DNA of 7,971 nt from NCBI GenBank assembly GCA_964617995.1, contig CAZTXD010000157.1, forward strand, positions 1-7,971. Reading direction: 5' to 3'. The position numbers and the translations under genes were made by a program. How positions within the stretch are numbered: the first letter of the stretch is position 1; each line of letters begins with the position of its first letter. Shown in pieces: positions 1-6,541 of the stretch. The notes under the pieces were generated by a model. That model had not been told where the DNA came from, made no database searches, and saw only the letters and a list, made by a program, of their open reading frames with translations. This DNA comes from CAZTXD01 sp964617995. Lineage in GTDB: Bacteria > Actinomycetota > Acidimicrobiia > Spongiisociales > ZC4RG35.

Positions 1-68
1 CTCCCGCTCTGCTGCGGCGGCGGCTACGACCCGAGGGGCGACCCCCCCCGCCAAAACCGGGGCACCAA
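1..68. other. Left edge, no supported gene
   Basis: No gene is supported here. The stretch is C-rich with a run of eight C at 42-49. Plus frame 1 is free of stops from base 1 through the palindrome to a TAG at 166-168, so it could hold the tail of a gene entering from the left and overlapping the uricase 3' end. In a GC-rich sequence of this length an open frame is expected by chance, and I recognise no family in its translation. Confidence 0.3.
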
Positions 69-124
69 CCCGTTTTCGCGCATCAAATGCGCGCTATGGC
101 GCGCATTTGATGCGCGAAAACGGG
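69..124. repeat. 56-nt near-perfect palindrome, copy 1
   Basis: Bases 69-94 are the exact reverse complement of 99-124, around a central TATG (95-98) whose outer pair, T95/G98, is the only mismatch. Each arm is itself an inverted repeat: CGCGCAT, three bases (CAA or TTG), ATGCGCG. The element can therefore fold as one 26-bp hairpin or as two small hairpins flanked by TTTT on the left and AAAA on the right. It begins 10 nt past the uricase stop codon, so it lies at the 3' end of the purine operon. A nearly identical copy is at 7918-7971. There is no U-run directly after the stem on either strand, so it is not a classical intrinsic terminator. It could be a bidirectional terminator or RNA-stabilising hairpin, a dispersed REP-like repeat, or a protein-binding dyad. 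Confidence 0.93.
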
Positions 125-134
125 GTTGGGGTGG

Positions 135-947
135 TCAGCGGGTGGCGGTGAAGCGGATGTCGCCGTAGGGCTCGGCGACGGGATGGAACACGACGCCGTG
201 GTCGTCGACACCCATCCTGTCGAAGTCGAACGCCAGGTGGTGTTGGTTGGGCAGCCGCATGGAGATCTCGGCGATCTCGGCCACGGCGGCGAGCACCGCC
301 TCGGCCATCTGCCAGCCCTGGTGCTGGACCGAGGCCGACCAGTCACCGAAGAACCTGTCCATCAGTATGCCCCTGACCTGCTCCCACGTGGCGGTGGTGT
401 CCGGGGGCATCGTCTCATACAGCCACCGCCCGGAGATGGTCGTGGCCAGGAGCCGGTCGTCTTTCTCGGGAAGGGTGGTCAGCTCGTCCCGGGGAAAGTC
501 CCGAAAGGCGGAGCCGGTGGTCTTGAGCACCGGCAGCCCTTCGACGCCCGCCCACGTCGCGGCGCCGTCGTCGTCGGCCGTCACCTGAGCCGTCCGCTGC
601 TCGGTCGACGCTCCCGAAAAACCCCCCGAGGTGACACGGCGCCATGAGCGTCCGGTCAGGTCGACCTGTGCGGAGGCGATTCCGTCCCTGTCGAGAAAGT
701 GGTTGGCCAGGACACGGCCGAACGCCTCCAGATCGGCGGTGAGATGCTCCTGAGCCAGCACATACACGGTGTTGCGCATGGTGTCGGTGGGGACTACCCG
801 GGTGTTGTCGCCGTCCCGGTAGGCGGCTTCCACCTCACCGCTGAGCAGTACCCGAACGGTCAGGTCGCTGAACAGCTCGCCGTCGCCGTGGACCTTGGAC
901 AGCCGCACCGCTGCCTTCCCCCAGACGTTGTCTCCCAGGCGTGTCAT
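135..947 (-). CDS. pucL: Factor-independent urate hydroxylase (uricase)
   Basis: Cofactor-free uricase: oxidises urate with O2 to 5-hydroxyisourate and H2O2 in the cytoplasm, the first step of urate degradation. The 270-residue product has the expected family motifs. These are DNVWGKAAVRL with the catalytic-type Lys11; VVPTDTMRNTVY with Thr54 of the Lys/Thr catalytic pair; SAFRDFPRDELTTLPEKDDR with the substrate-contacting Phe148 and Arg165; SVQ ending at Gln208; and LPNQHH with Asn234 and His236. Both halves of the tandem T-fold are present, and length is near the usual 280-300. I chose the ATG at 947 over an in-frame GTG at 968 because GAGGAG (953-958 on the complement) is 5 nt upstream and the ATG overlaps the preceding gene's TGA as ATGA. 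It is the last gene of the operon, and no peroxisomal-type C-terminus is present, as expected for a bacterium. Confidence 0.95.
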   Translation of the reverse strand: MTRLGDNVWGKAAVRLSKVHGDGELFSDLTVRVLLSGEVEAAYRDGDNTRVVPTDTMRNTVYVLAQEHLTADLEAFGRVLANHFLDRDGIASAQVDLTGRSWRRVTSGGFSGASTEQRTAQVTADDDGAATWAGVEGLPVLKTTGSAFRDFPRDELTTLPEKDDRLLATTISGRWLYETMPPDTTATWEQVRGILMDRFFGDWSASVQHQGWQMAEAVLAAVAEIAEISMRLPNQHHLAFDFDRMGVDDHGVVFHPVAEPYGDIRFTATR

Positions 948-2398
948 GTCTCCTCCTCGTCCATACACAGCATGCGGCGAAGCCTTCCCCGCGTGATCTC
1001 TCGCTGCTGACCTGCGGCCACCTCCAGCTCCTCTTCGGGGTCGTTGTCGAGTCGTTGTCGCGCCAGATCGAGCATCTCGTCTCCCGTTCGCCCGGACGCC
1101 CGGACGATATACGTGTAGCCGAATCGTTCCTCGTAGCGCCGGTTGACGTCGGCCAGGCCACGGGCGACGACGTCGTCACCGCTGTCCACCGCCGCCTGCT
1201 CGGAGCGGGACATGGCCTCGCCGGCGGCGCTCTGTGACCCGTGCCGCTCTCCTATGCGGGGATGCGCCGCGAACGCCTCCAGCCACCCCGCGGATGCGAG
1301 TGCGTCGAAGGCGGCGTCGGCCGCATCCAGCAGCTCGACCGGGGTGGCGTAGGGTCTTCCGCCCGTCATCGCCTCAACCCAGTCCCCGGCGGCGCAGGCA
1401 GTCGCGAAGAACGCCCGGGCCGCCTGGGGGAACAACGAGTTCACGTAGCGAATGCGCACGGCAGCCGCCTGCTCCCGGTCGGGGATCCCCCAGACCCGCA
1501 GGCGGGCGACACCCCCGTCGGGATGGATGTTGAGACGGATCCGGTCTGCCTCCACCCTGCTGGGGAGCGCGATCCGGTTGACGGTGTCCGGGTCGACGGA
1601 GACGCGGGGACAGATCTCGTCCCACTCACCCTCGCCCCGGGCGAAGTCGAGACTGACCCAACCGGGTGAGTTGCCCTTGAAGTGACGGGTGTCGACATCG
1701 ACGCTTCCCACCACCCCCGGCAGCCCCAGTTTCACGACCGCCCAGTCGTGGCCGGGTCCTCGCCGGCGGGCCGTCTCCCAGCCGTCCCACATCCCTTCCG
1801 GCTCCGTGGGGCTGACGAGGTTGGCGGGGGAGGCGTAGTGGGCATCGGAGGCCTCCACTCCCTGCCCTCCCACCGTCGCCACCGCCAGATCGACGGGGTT
1901 CCCGCGGCGACACACCTGGTCCATCGAGGGGATGGGGTCGCCGTCGACCCGTAGGCGGGCGACACCGCCGTCGGGATAGATGTTGAGACGGAGGTGGGTG
2001 ACGCGGTGATCGTCGGCCACCTCGAAGACGGTGACGGTGTCTCCCCCGAGCGACGTCCGTGCCAGGATCTCCACCCATTCCGCCTCGTCGAGACGTTCGG
2101 AGGGGACCCCGCATGCGTCGAGGGAGAAGCTCTCGGGGTAGTTGCCGGTGAAATAGGACGTGTCGACGGTGACGGAGTGGACGATGCCGGGCAGTCCCAG
2201 GCGGATCACACAGGAGTCGTATCCCTCATCGCGACGACGGCGGGTCTCCCAGCCGTCCATCCACTTACCCTGATCGGTGAAGACACCTTCCTTCCAGACC
2301 GGCGGAGCGGGATTGACCAGGTTCTCGGAGGCGGCGAAGAACTCGTCGCTGCACCATATGACGGCGCCGCCGAAGCGGGCTGTGGCGAGATCGACCAA
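944..2398 (-). CDS. alc: Fused allantoicase / OHCU decarboxylase
   Basis: Bifunctional purine-degradation enzyme of 484 residues from the chosen start. Residues 1-304 are allantoicase, which splits allantoate into ureidoglycolate and urea. It has the two typical jelly-roll repeats, each with a DGWET box (residues 48-52 and 205-209) and a PDGGVARLR box (142-150 and 293-301). Residues 318-482 are a UraD-type OHCU decarboxylase, which turns OHCU into S-allantoin. It shows HPRIGE with the catalytic-type His379, SRSEQ with Glu400, FGYTYIVRASGR (426-437) and a C-terminal basic LRR segment. An in-frame GTG at 2467 would overlap allantoinase by 68 nt with only a weak SD. A TTG at 2398 has GAGGAG 6 nt upstream, starts 1 nt after the allantoinase stop, and fits the family N-terminus, so I prefer it. 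The two activities are not consecutive pathway steps. Confidence 0.92.
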   Translation of the reverse strand: MVDLATARFGGAVIWCSDEFFAASENLVNPAPPVWKEGVFTDQGKWMDGWETRRRRDEGYDSCVIRLGLPGIVHSVTVDTSYFTGNYPESFSLDACGVPSERLDEAEWVEILARTSLGGDTVTVFEVADDHRVTHLRLNIYPDGGVARLRVDGDPIPSMDQVCRRGNPVDLAVATVGGQGVEASDAHYASPANLVSPTEPEGMWDGWETARRRGPGHDWAVVKLGLPGVVGSVDVDTRHFKGNSPGWVSLDFARGEGEWDEICPRVSVDPDTVNRIALPSRVEADRIRLNIHPDGGVARLRVWGIPDREQAAAVRIRYVNSLFPQAARAFFATACAAGDWVEAMTGGRPYATPVELLDAADAAFDALASAGWLEAFAAHPRIGERHGSQSAAGEAMSRSEQAAVDSGDDVVARGLADVNRRYEERFGYTYIVRASGRTGDEMLDLARQRLDNDPEEELEVAAGQQREITRGRLRRMLCMDEEET

Positions 2399-2399
2399 A

Positions 2400-3719
2400 T
2401 CAGGCTCCTCTGCGTAGCAGCCGTCCGTGACGACCGGTGGCCCCTCCCACGCCCTGCACCTGCACACCTCTCAGGAACGTGGCGGCCACGCCTCCACGGA
2501 GACGGAGCCCATCATATGGCGTGAGCGGATGGCGCTGCCGCAGGCTCGTCGCCGACACTTCGGTGACGCCGTCGGGGTCGAAGACCACCAGGTCGGCGTC
2601 GCCGCCCGGGGCGATCTCCCCTTTGGCGGGGGCGAGACCACACATCCGGGCCGGCGCTGAGGCGAGCCATCGAGCCAGATCTGAAAGACGGCAGCCACGG
2701 CCCGACGCTTGCGTCCAGGTGGCTGCCAGCCGCAGCTCCAGGGAGGCGATGCCGCCCCAGGCCGCCAGGAAGTCGCCCCCTTCCACGTCCTTGGAGGCCG
2801 GCGGTGACGGAGAGTGATCCGACACGATCATCTCAATCGTCCCGTCCGTCAGCGCCTCCCACAGCGCCTCCCGGTCGTCCCGGCTGCGGATGGGGGGAGC
2901 GCATTTGAAGGCGGTGGCGCCGTCGGGGATGGCGTCGGCGTCGAAGGTCAGATAGTGAGGGCAGGTCTCGGCGGTGAGATGCCCGTCGACCCTGTCTTCC
3001 CTCAACGCTTCCATCGCCTCGACGCCTGACACGTGCAGCACGTGGACGTCGGTGCCGGCCTCCCGGGCCAAGGCGGCGACCTGGCGGATGGCCGCGGCCT
3101 CGGCCGAGCCGGGTCTGCTCGCCAGGTAGGTGGCGTAGCGGCGGGGGTCGCCCGCCGGCTCCCGTAGTCGGGCGGGGTCCTCGGCGTGGACGAGGAGGGG
3201 AACACCCAGACGGGCCGTCTCCACGGCCGCCTCTCCCAGTTCGGCGGGGCTCAACGGCGGGAACTCGGGTACTCCCGAGTCGACGGTGAAAACTTTGAAG
3301 CCGCACACCCCGGCGTCGGTGAGGTCCGCAACCCCGTCGAGGGATCCGGGGACGATCCCACCCCAGAACGCCACGTCGGCGGCCAGCTTGCCGCCCGCAC
3401 TCAGCCGCTTCTCCTCCAGAGCCGCCGTGTCGACGGTGGGAGGGATCGAGTTGAGGGGCATGTCGACGATGGTGGTCGTGCCTCCAGCCACCGAAGCGTC
3501 GGTGGCGGTGGCGAAGCCCTCCCAGTCGGTCCGTCCGGGCTCGTTGACGTGTACGTGGCTGTCGACGAGCCCGGGGAGGATCGCCATGTCCCCGACGTCC
3601 ATGTCGGCGACGCCGTCGCCGATCTCGACGATCACTCCCTCCTCGAAGCGGATCGTGGCCGGCCGCTCACCGTCCGGTAACACCACCCGTCGCCCGCGAA
3701 TCGACACCATGGTGCGCAA
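2400..3719 (-). CDS. allB: Allantoinase
   Basis: Metal-dependent amidohydrolase that opens the hydantoin ring of allantoin to give allantoate. The 439-residue product has the full cyclic-amidohydrolase ligand set. DSHVHVNEPGRTDWEGF carries His55 and His57, and GFKVF carries Lys142, the residue carbamylated in this family. VHAED has His178, VLHVS has His229, and SDHSP has Asp301. ETCPHYL (251-257) and the final PGGDADLVVFDP strand (371-382) are also typical, and the NEPGRTDWEGF context favours allantoinase over dihydroorotase or dihydropyrimidinase. Its fused neighbour supports this. The start is probably TTG at 3719, because GAGGGGAAGG ends 4 nt before it; an ATG at 3710 is in frame but 13 nt from that SD. 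It is the first gene of the minus-strand operon. Confidence 0.95.
   Translation of the reverse strand: MRTMVSIRGRRVVLPDGERPATIRFEEGVIVEIGDGVADMDVGDMAILPGLVDSHVHVNEPGRTDWEGFATATDASVAGGTTTIVDMPLNSIPPTVDTAALEEKRLSAGGKLAADVAFWGGIVPGSLDGVADLTDAGVCGFKVFTVDSGVPEFPPLSPAELGEAAVETARLGVPLLVHAEDPARLREPAGDPRRYATYLASRPGSAEAAAIRQVAALAREAGTDVHVLHVSGVEAMEALREDRVDGHLTAETCPHYLTFDADAIPDGATAFKCAPPIRSRDDREALWEALTDGTIEMIVSDHSPSPPASKDVEGGDFLAAWGGIASLELRLAATWTQASGRGCRLSDLARWLASAPARMCGLAPAKGEIAPGGDADLVVFDPDGVTEVSATSLRQRHPLTPYDGLRLRGGVAATFLRGVQVQGVGGATGRHGRLLRRGA
2405..2410 (-). promoter_or_regulatory. RBS selecting the TTG start of the fusion gene
   Basis: GAGGAG on the minus strand lies inside the last codons of allantoinase, 6 nt before the TTG at 2398. 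It is the main reason for rejecting the longer GTG start at 2467, and it suggests that ribosomes finishing allantoinase restart directly on the next gene. Confidence 0.7.
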
Positions 3720-3780
3720 GGTACCTTCCCCTCATTCAAGAAGCAGGAACCCCGACGGTGGGAAGAGCGTCAGAGGACCG
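3720..3780. promoter_or_regulatory. Divergent gap between purine operon and lipoprotein gene
   Basis: This 61-bp gap separates the allantoinase TTG from the lipoprotein ATG and must hold, or adjoin, the start regions of both transcripts. It contains the allantoinase SD (3724-3733, minus strand) and the lipoprotein SD AGAGGA (3772-3777, plus strand). On the plus strand TCGACA (3701-3706) and TACCTT (3722-3727) resemble -35 and -10 boxes, but their 15-nt spacing is short. I see no convincing minus-strand promoter and no clear operator dyad, so regulation by purines cannot be read from it. Confidence 0.4.
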
Positions 3781-5121
3781 ATGCGAAGGGTGATTCTCGT
3801 GGCCATCGCCGGGCTTCTTGCCGCCTGTGGGGGCGCGTCGGATCCGGTGACCGACCCGGATGAGCCCGCTCCCCGCGCCCCCAACGACGCGGGGGTCGCC
3901 GTCTGCGAGGAGCTGGAGTGGTTCACCGGACCCGAGGAGCTCTACGGAGACACCCCTGTGTACGTCGGCAACGAGATGCCGATCGAGGCCGTGACCGCCT
4001 ATTCCCGTGGCATGGACGGCTTCGTTGAGGCCTGGATCGACCGGGAGCACAACGGATGGATCAACGTCGGCTTCGTCGATGTCGACCTCGCCGCCGCCCA
4101 GGAAGAGCTGAGCGGCGCCTTCTCAGGTGAGGGGGTCGTGGCGGTCCGACTGCCGTTCACGGAGGAACAGCTCGAGCAGGTCCGGCGCCGGGTGGCCGCC
4201 GCCCTTCCCGACGACTTCGACGCCTCCAACTTCCATGTGCTCCACGGACGGGTGGAGGTGTGGGTGGGGACCCTGACCGAGGAGAACATCGCCCGGGTGG
4301 ATGAATCGGTCGACGACGAGCCGGTGTGCGTGTCGGGCAGAGATCCCGCCACCACGCCCGAGCCGGGTCCCCAGCCCCCGGGAGGCGACGGCTGGTCCTA
4401 TCTGGGTGAGTTCGACGTGAGCCTGGGCACCGCTACCACCGTCGTGATGGTCGGCAGCTCCGACGACTACGTCGAGCTGTGGTCGTCGCTGGGAGGAGCA
4501 GCCGACCCTCCGGCAGTCGACTTCGACGGGCATGTGGTCGCCGCGGTCGAGACCGGCTATTCGGGGTCGTGCCCCGAGACGCGACTGGACGAGATCACGT
4601 TCTCGGACTCGGAGGTCGCACTGGTGATCAACACGATCACCGATGAGATGGCCTGCACAGACGACTACAACCCACGGGTCTATGTGGTGGCACTCCAGCG
4701 AGAGCACCTGCCCGAGCCCCCGTTCGTGCTGGGACGCCACGACGCGCCTGCGCTGATGGTCCAGTTCGAGGAGGATCTGAGGGTTCCCGGCGCCGAGCCG
4801 GGACGGCCCCGCCCCGCGCCGGACCCGGAGCCGCAGGCGCGGCTCCCGTCGTTCATCGAACCGGGATTCCCCTGGGATGCCGTGATCGACGTTGGATGCG
4901 GCATCGAGTGGCTCGGCGAGGTCAACGGCGTCCACTGGAGGACCGACGGTGAGCTCCCCGACGAGTGGGAGACCTTCGTCGATGACGACCAGCTACTGGA
5001 GGTGCGGCTCCTGCTGACGGAAGGACCCGACCCGACCCTCACCGTCACCGCCGGTAACCACGACATGGTGTATCTCCCCTCCGATCCACCCCCCGACCCA
5101 TGCCCCGGAGCCGTGCCCTGA
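3781..5121 (+). CDS. Secreted lipoprotein with PrcB-like middle segment
   Basis: Predicted membrane-anchored lipoprotein of 446 residues. A short basic start (MRR) and hydrophobic stretch lead to the lipobox LLAAC with Cys16 as the lipidated residue, followed by a flexible acidic and proline-rich linker. Three segments follow, separated by Pro-rich linkers. Residues 41-183 are a charged alpha/beta stretch; 205-318 have a pattern (DDYVELWSSLGG, PPAVDFDGHVVAAVETG, then PRVYVVALQREHLP) resembling PrcB C-terminal-like domains; and 358-441 form a short acidic domain with Cys373 and Cys441. The PrcB resemblance is by eye. The ATG at 3781 is preferred because AGAGGA lies 3 nt upstream and the signal peptide begins there; the frame is open further upstream but runs antisense into allantoinase. 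I do not know its function. The divergent purine operon may be only a neighbour. Confidence 0.85.
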   Translation: MRRVILVAIAGLLAACGGASDPVTDPDEPAPRAPNDAGVAVCEELEWFTGPEELYGDTPVYVGNEMPIEAVTAYSRGMDGFVEAWIDREHNGWINVGFVDVDLAAAQEELSGAFSGEGVVAVRLPFTEEQLEQVRRRVAAALPDDFDASNFHVLHGRVEVWVGTLTEENIARVDESVDDEPVCVSGRDPATTPEPGPQPPGGDGWSYLGEFDVSLGTATTVVMVGSSDDYVELWSSLGGAADPPAVDFDGHVVAAVETGYSGSCPETRLDEITFSDSEVALVINTITDEMACTDDYNPRVYVVALQREHLPEPPFVLGRHDAPALMVQFEEDLRVPGAEPGRPRPAPDPEPQARLPSFIEPGFPWDAVIDVGCGIEWLGEVNGVHWRTDGELPDEWETFVDDDQLLEVRLLLTEGPDPTLTVTAGNHDMVYLPSDPPPDPCPGAVP

Positions 5122-5145
5122 TCGGAGGTCCGGCCACCCATGGGG

Positions 5146-5151
5146 TAGGAT
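5146..5151 (+). promoter_or_regulatory. TAGGAT -10-like box before leader ORF
   Basis: TAGGAT fits the actinobacterial TANNNT -10 pattern and lies exactly 9 nt before the ATG at 5161. No -35 box is visible at the usual distance. The same hexamer-to-ATG spacing recurs before the DUF456 gene (TAGCAT at 7412). Transcription would start within about 3 nt of the ATG, giving an almost leaderless message that begins with the 17-codon ORF. Confidence 0.5.
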
Positions 5152-5160
5152 CGGTGGGGC

Positions 5161-5214
5161 ATGTCTACCGTCATCCCGTTGCAGAGTCGCAGGGGGCTGT
5201 TCGCCGCTCCCTAG
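5161..5214 (+). CDS. Putative 17-residue leader peptide
   Basis: A short ORF encodes MSTVIPLQSRRGLFAAP and ends in TAG 49 nt before the aminotransferase ATG. It is supported by a TAGGAT box 9 nt upstream of its ATG, the same geometry as a real gene later in the window. An inverted repeat also begins 4 nt after its stop codon and its far arm covers the aminotransferase RBS. Arg10-Arg11 uses CGC-AGG, and the last sense codon is Pro, which is often slow to terminate (known from TnaC). I recognise no characterised leader peptide. A 17-codon ORF can occur by chance, so the call rests on position rather than sequence. Confidence 0.4.
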   Translation: MSTVIPLQSRRGLFAAP

Positions 5215-5217
5215 GTC

Positions 5218-5262
5218 GGGTCTCCGCCTCCCGCCCGTCCTGTCACCAAGGAGAGGAGACCC
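5218..5262 (+). promoter_or_regulatory. Inverted repeat covering aminotransferase RBS
   Basis: GGGTCTCC (5218-5225) is the exact complement of GGAGACCC (5255-5262). The downstream arm includes part of the aminotransferase SD region (AAGGAG at 5248-5253, GAGGAG at 5253-5258) and ends 1 nt before the ATG at 5264. In RNA this 8-bp stem with a 29-nt loop could reduce translation. A ribosome on the last codons of the leader ORF would cover the upstream arm and free the RBS. Confidence 0.5.
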
Positions 5263-5263
5263 C

Positions 5264-6541
5264 ATGAGCGACCTGCTGACACGCCATTCCGAGATCATCG
5301 CCCCCGTCATAGCCTTCGACACCGACGTCGTGGCCGAAAGGGCGGAGGGCATCTGGATCACCGACAAGGACGGCAACCGCTGGGCCGACTTCGCCTGCGG
5401 AACCGCCGTCACCAATCTCGGTCACAATCATCCCGCCGTGGTCGAAGCCGCCCACAGCCAGATCGACAAGATGATGCACTCGGGCTGCATCGTCCACTAC
5501 GACTCCCTCGTCGAAACCGCCGAACGTCTCGCCGCCGTCACTCCCGACGGCATCGACAAGTTCGGGTTCGCCAACTCGGGGGCCGAAGCCGTCGAAGCGG
5601 CCGTGAAGCTGGCCCGTTACGTCACCGGGCGCCAGGGGGTCATCACCTTCCGGGGAGCGTTCCACGGCCGCACCATGGGGTCCGTGTCTTACACCACCTC
5701 CGACGCCAAGTACCGCGACGGCTACCACCCCCTCCTGGGTTCGACCTTCGTCGCCCCGTTCCCCCATCCCTACCGCTGGGGGGTCGGCGAGGAGGAGGCG
5801 GTGGAACGGTGCCTGGACGAGTTGGGCCTGCTGCTCAAGCATGTGGTCACTCCCGACACGGTCGGAGCGATGCTCGTCGAGCCGCAGCAGGGCGAGGGCG
5901 GCTACTACCCGGCGCCGGTCGCCTTCCTGACGGCCCTGCGCGAGGTCTGCGACGAGCACGGCATCATGCTCGCGTTCGACGAGGTGCAGACCGGGTTCGG
6001 TCGCACGGCCGAGTGGTTCGCCACCGACCATTTCCCGATCGAGCCCGACATCATCGCTCTCGGCAAGGGAATCGCCAACGGAATGCCGCTCTCGGCGTAC
6101 GGCGCCTCCGCCGAGGTGATCGATTCCTGGCCGGTCGGAGCCCACGGAACGACCTTCGGGGGCAACCCGGTTAGCTGTGCGGCCTCGGTTGCCGTGCTCG
6201 ACACGCTCGGCGACCTCCTGCCCCACGCCCGTGAGCTGTTCAAGCACGCCTTCGATCGGCTCGCCGAGCTGGCCGACCGGCACCCCACCGTCGGCGACGT
6301 CCGGGGGCTGGGGCTGATGATCGGAGTGGAGCTGGTGTCGGATCGTGCCGCCCGGACGCAGTCCAAGGAGGCGTTTGCCCACGTGCAGCGCCACTGCTTC
6401 GAACGTGAGCTGATCATCATCGAGTGCGGGCCGGACGGAAACGTCATCCGTTTCATCCCCTCGCTCATGACCACCATGGACGAGCTCGACTGGGCGATAG
6501 ACCTCATCGACGAGGGCCTGACGAGCTGGGAGGCGGCGTAG
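5264..6541 (+). CDS. Class III PLP-dependent aminotransferase (GabT-like)
   Basis: Cytoplasmic PLP enzyme of 425 residues that moves an amino group, usually from an omega-amine or amino acid, to a keto acid. Fold-type I class III motifs are complete. NSGAEAVEAA (104-113) binds the PLP phosphate, and FRGAFHGRTMGS (129-140) packs against the ring. DEVQTGFGRT (239-248) has Asp239 for the pyridine nitrogen and Gln242. ALGKGIANGMPLSA has the Schiff-base Lys268, and GTTFGGNP (295-302) carries the second-subunit phosphate-contacting Thr. Length is normal for the class. The ATG at 5264 follows GAGGAG by 5 nt. Substrate cannot be read from sequence: 4-aminobutyrate, another omega-amino acid, or glyoxylate as acceptor (AGXT2-like) are all possible. 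The last would fit glyoxylate arising from ureidoglycolate, but that is inference. A leader ORF and an RBS-covering inverted repeat precede it. Confidence 0.93.
   Translation: MSDLLTRHSEIIAPVIAFDTDVVAERAEGIWITDKDGNRWADFACGTAVTNLGHNHPAVVEAAHSQIDKMMHSGCIVHYDSLVETAERLAAVTPDGIDKFGFANSGAEAVEAAVKLARYVTGRQGVITFRGAFHGRTMGSVSYTTSDAKYRDGYHPLLGSTFVAPFPHPYRWGVGEEEAVERCLDELGLLLKHVVTPDTVGAMLVEPQQGEGGYYPAPVAFLTALREVCDEHGIMLAFDEVQTGFGRTAEWFATDHFPIEPDIIALGKGIANGMPLSAYGASAEVIDSWPVGAHGTTFGGNPVSCAASVAVLDTLGDLLPHARELFKHAFDRLAELADRHPTVGDVRGLGLMIGVELVSDRAARTQSKEAFAHVQRHCFERELIIIECGPDGNVIRFIPSLMTTMDELDWAIDLIDEGLTSWEAA

Noticed and set aside
69..124. Classical intrinsic terminator
   Set aside because: The stem is strong, but the T-run is on the 5' side and A-run on the 3' side on both strands, so no U-tract follows the hairpin. 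Non-canonical termination remains possible.
69..124. CRISPR repeat
   Set aside because: Only two copies, about 7.8 kb apart, with genes between them and no spacer array.
1..168. Gene tail entering from the left and reading through palindrome copy 1
   Set aside because: Frame 1 is open, but it is short, GC-rich and has no recognisable family. It would need sequence left of base 1 to test.
126..647. Plus-strand open frame opposite uricase
   Set aside because: Shadow of the uricase gene. It has no family resemblance, and the minus frame has complete uricase motifs.
3286..3780. Plus-strand N-terminal extension of the first lipoprotein
   Set aside because: It runs antisense through conserved allantoinase sequence. 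The signal peptide and lipobox begin at 3781 with an RBS in front.
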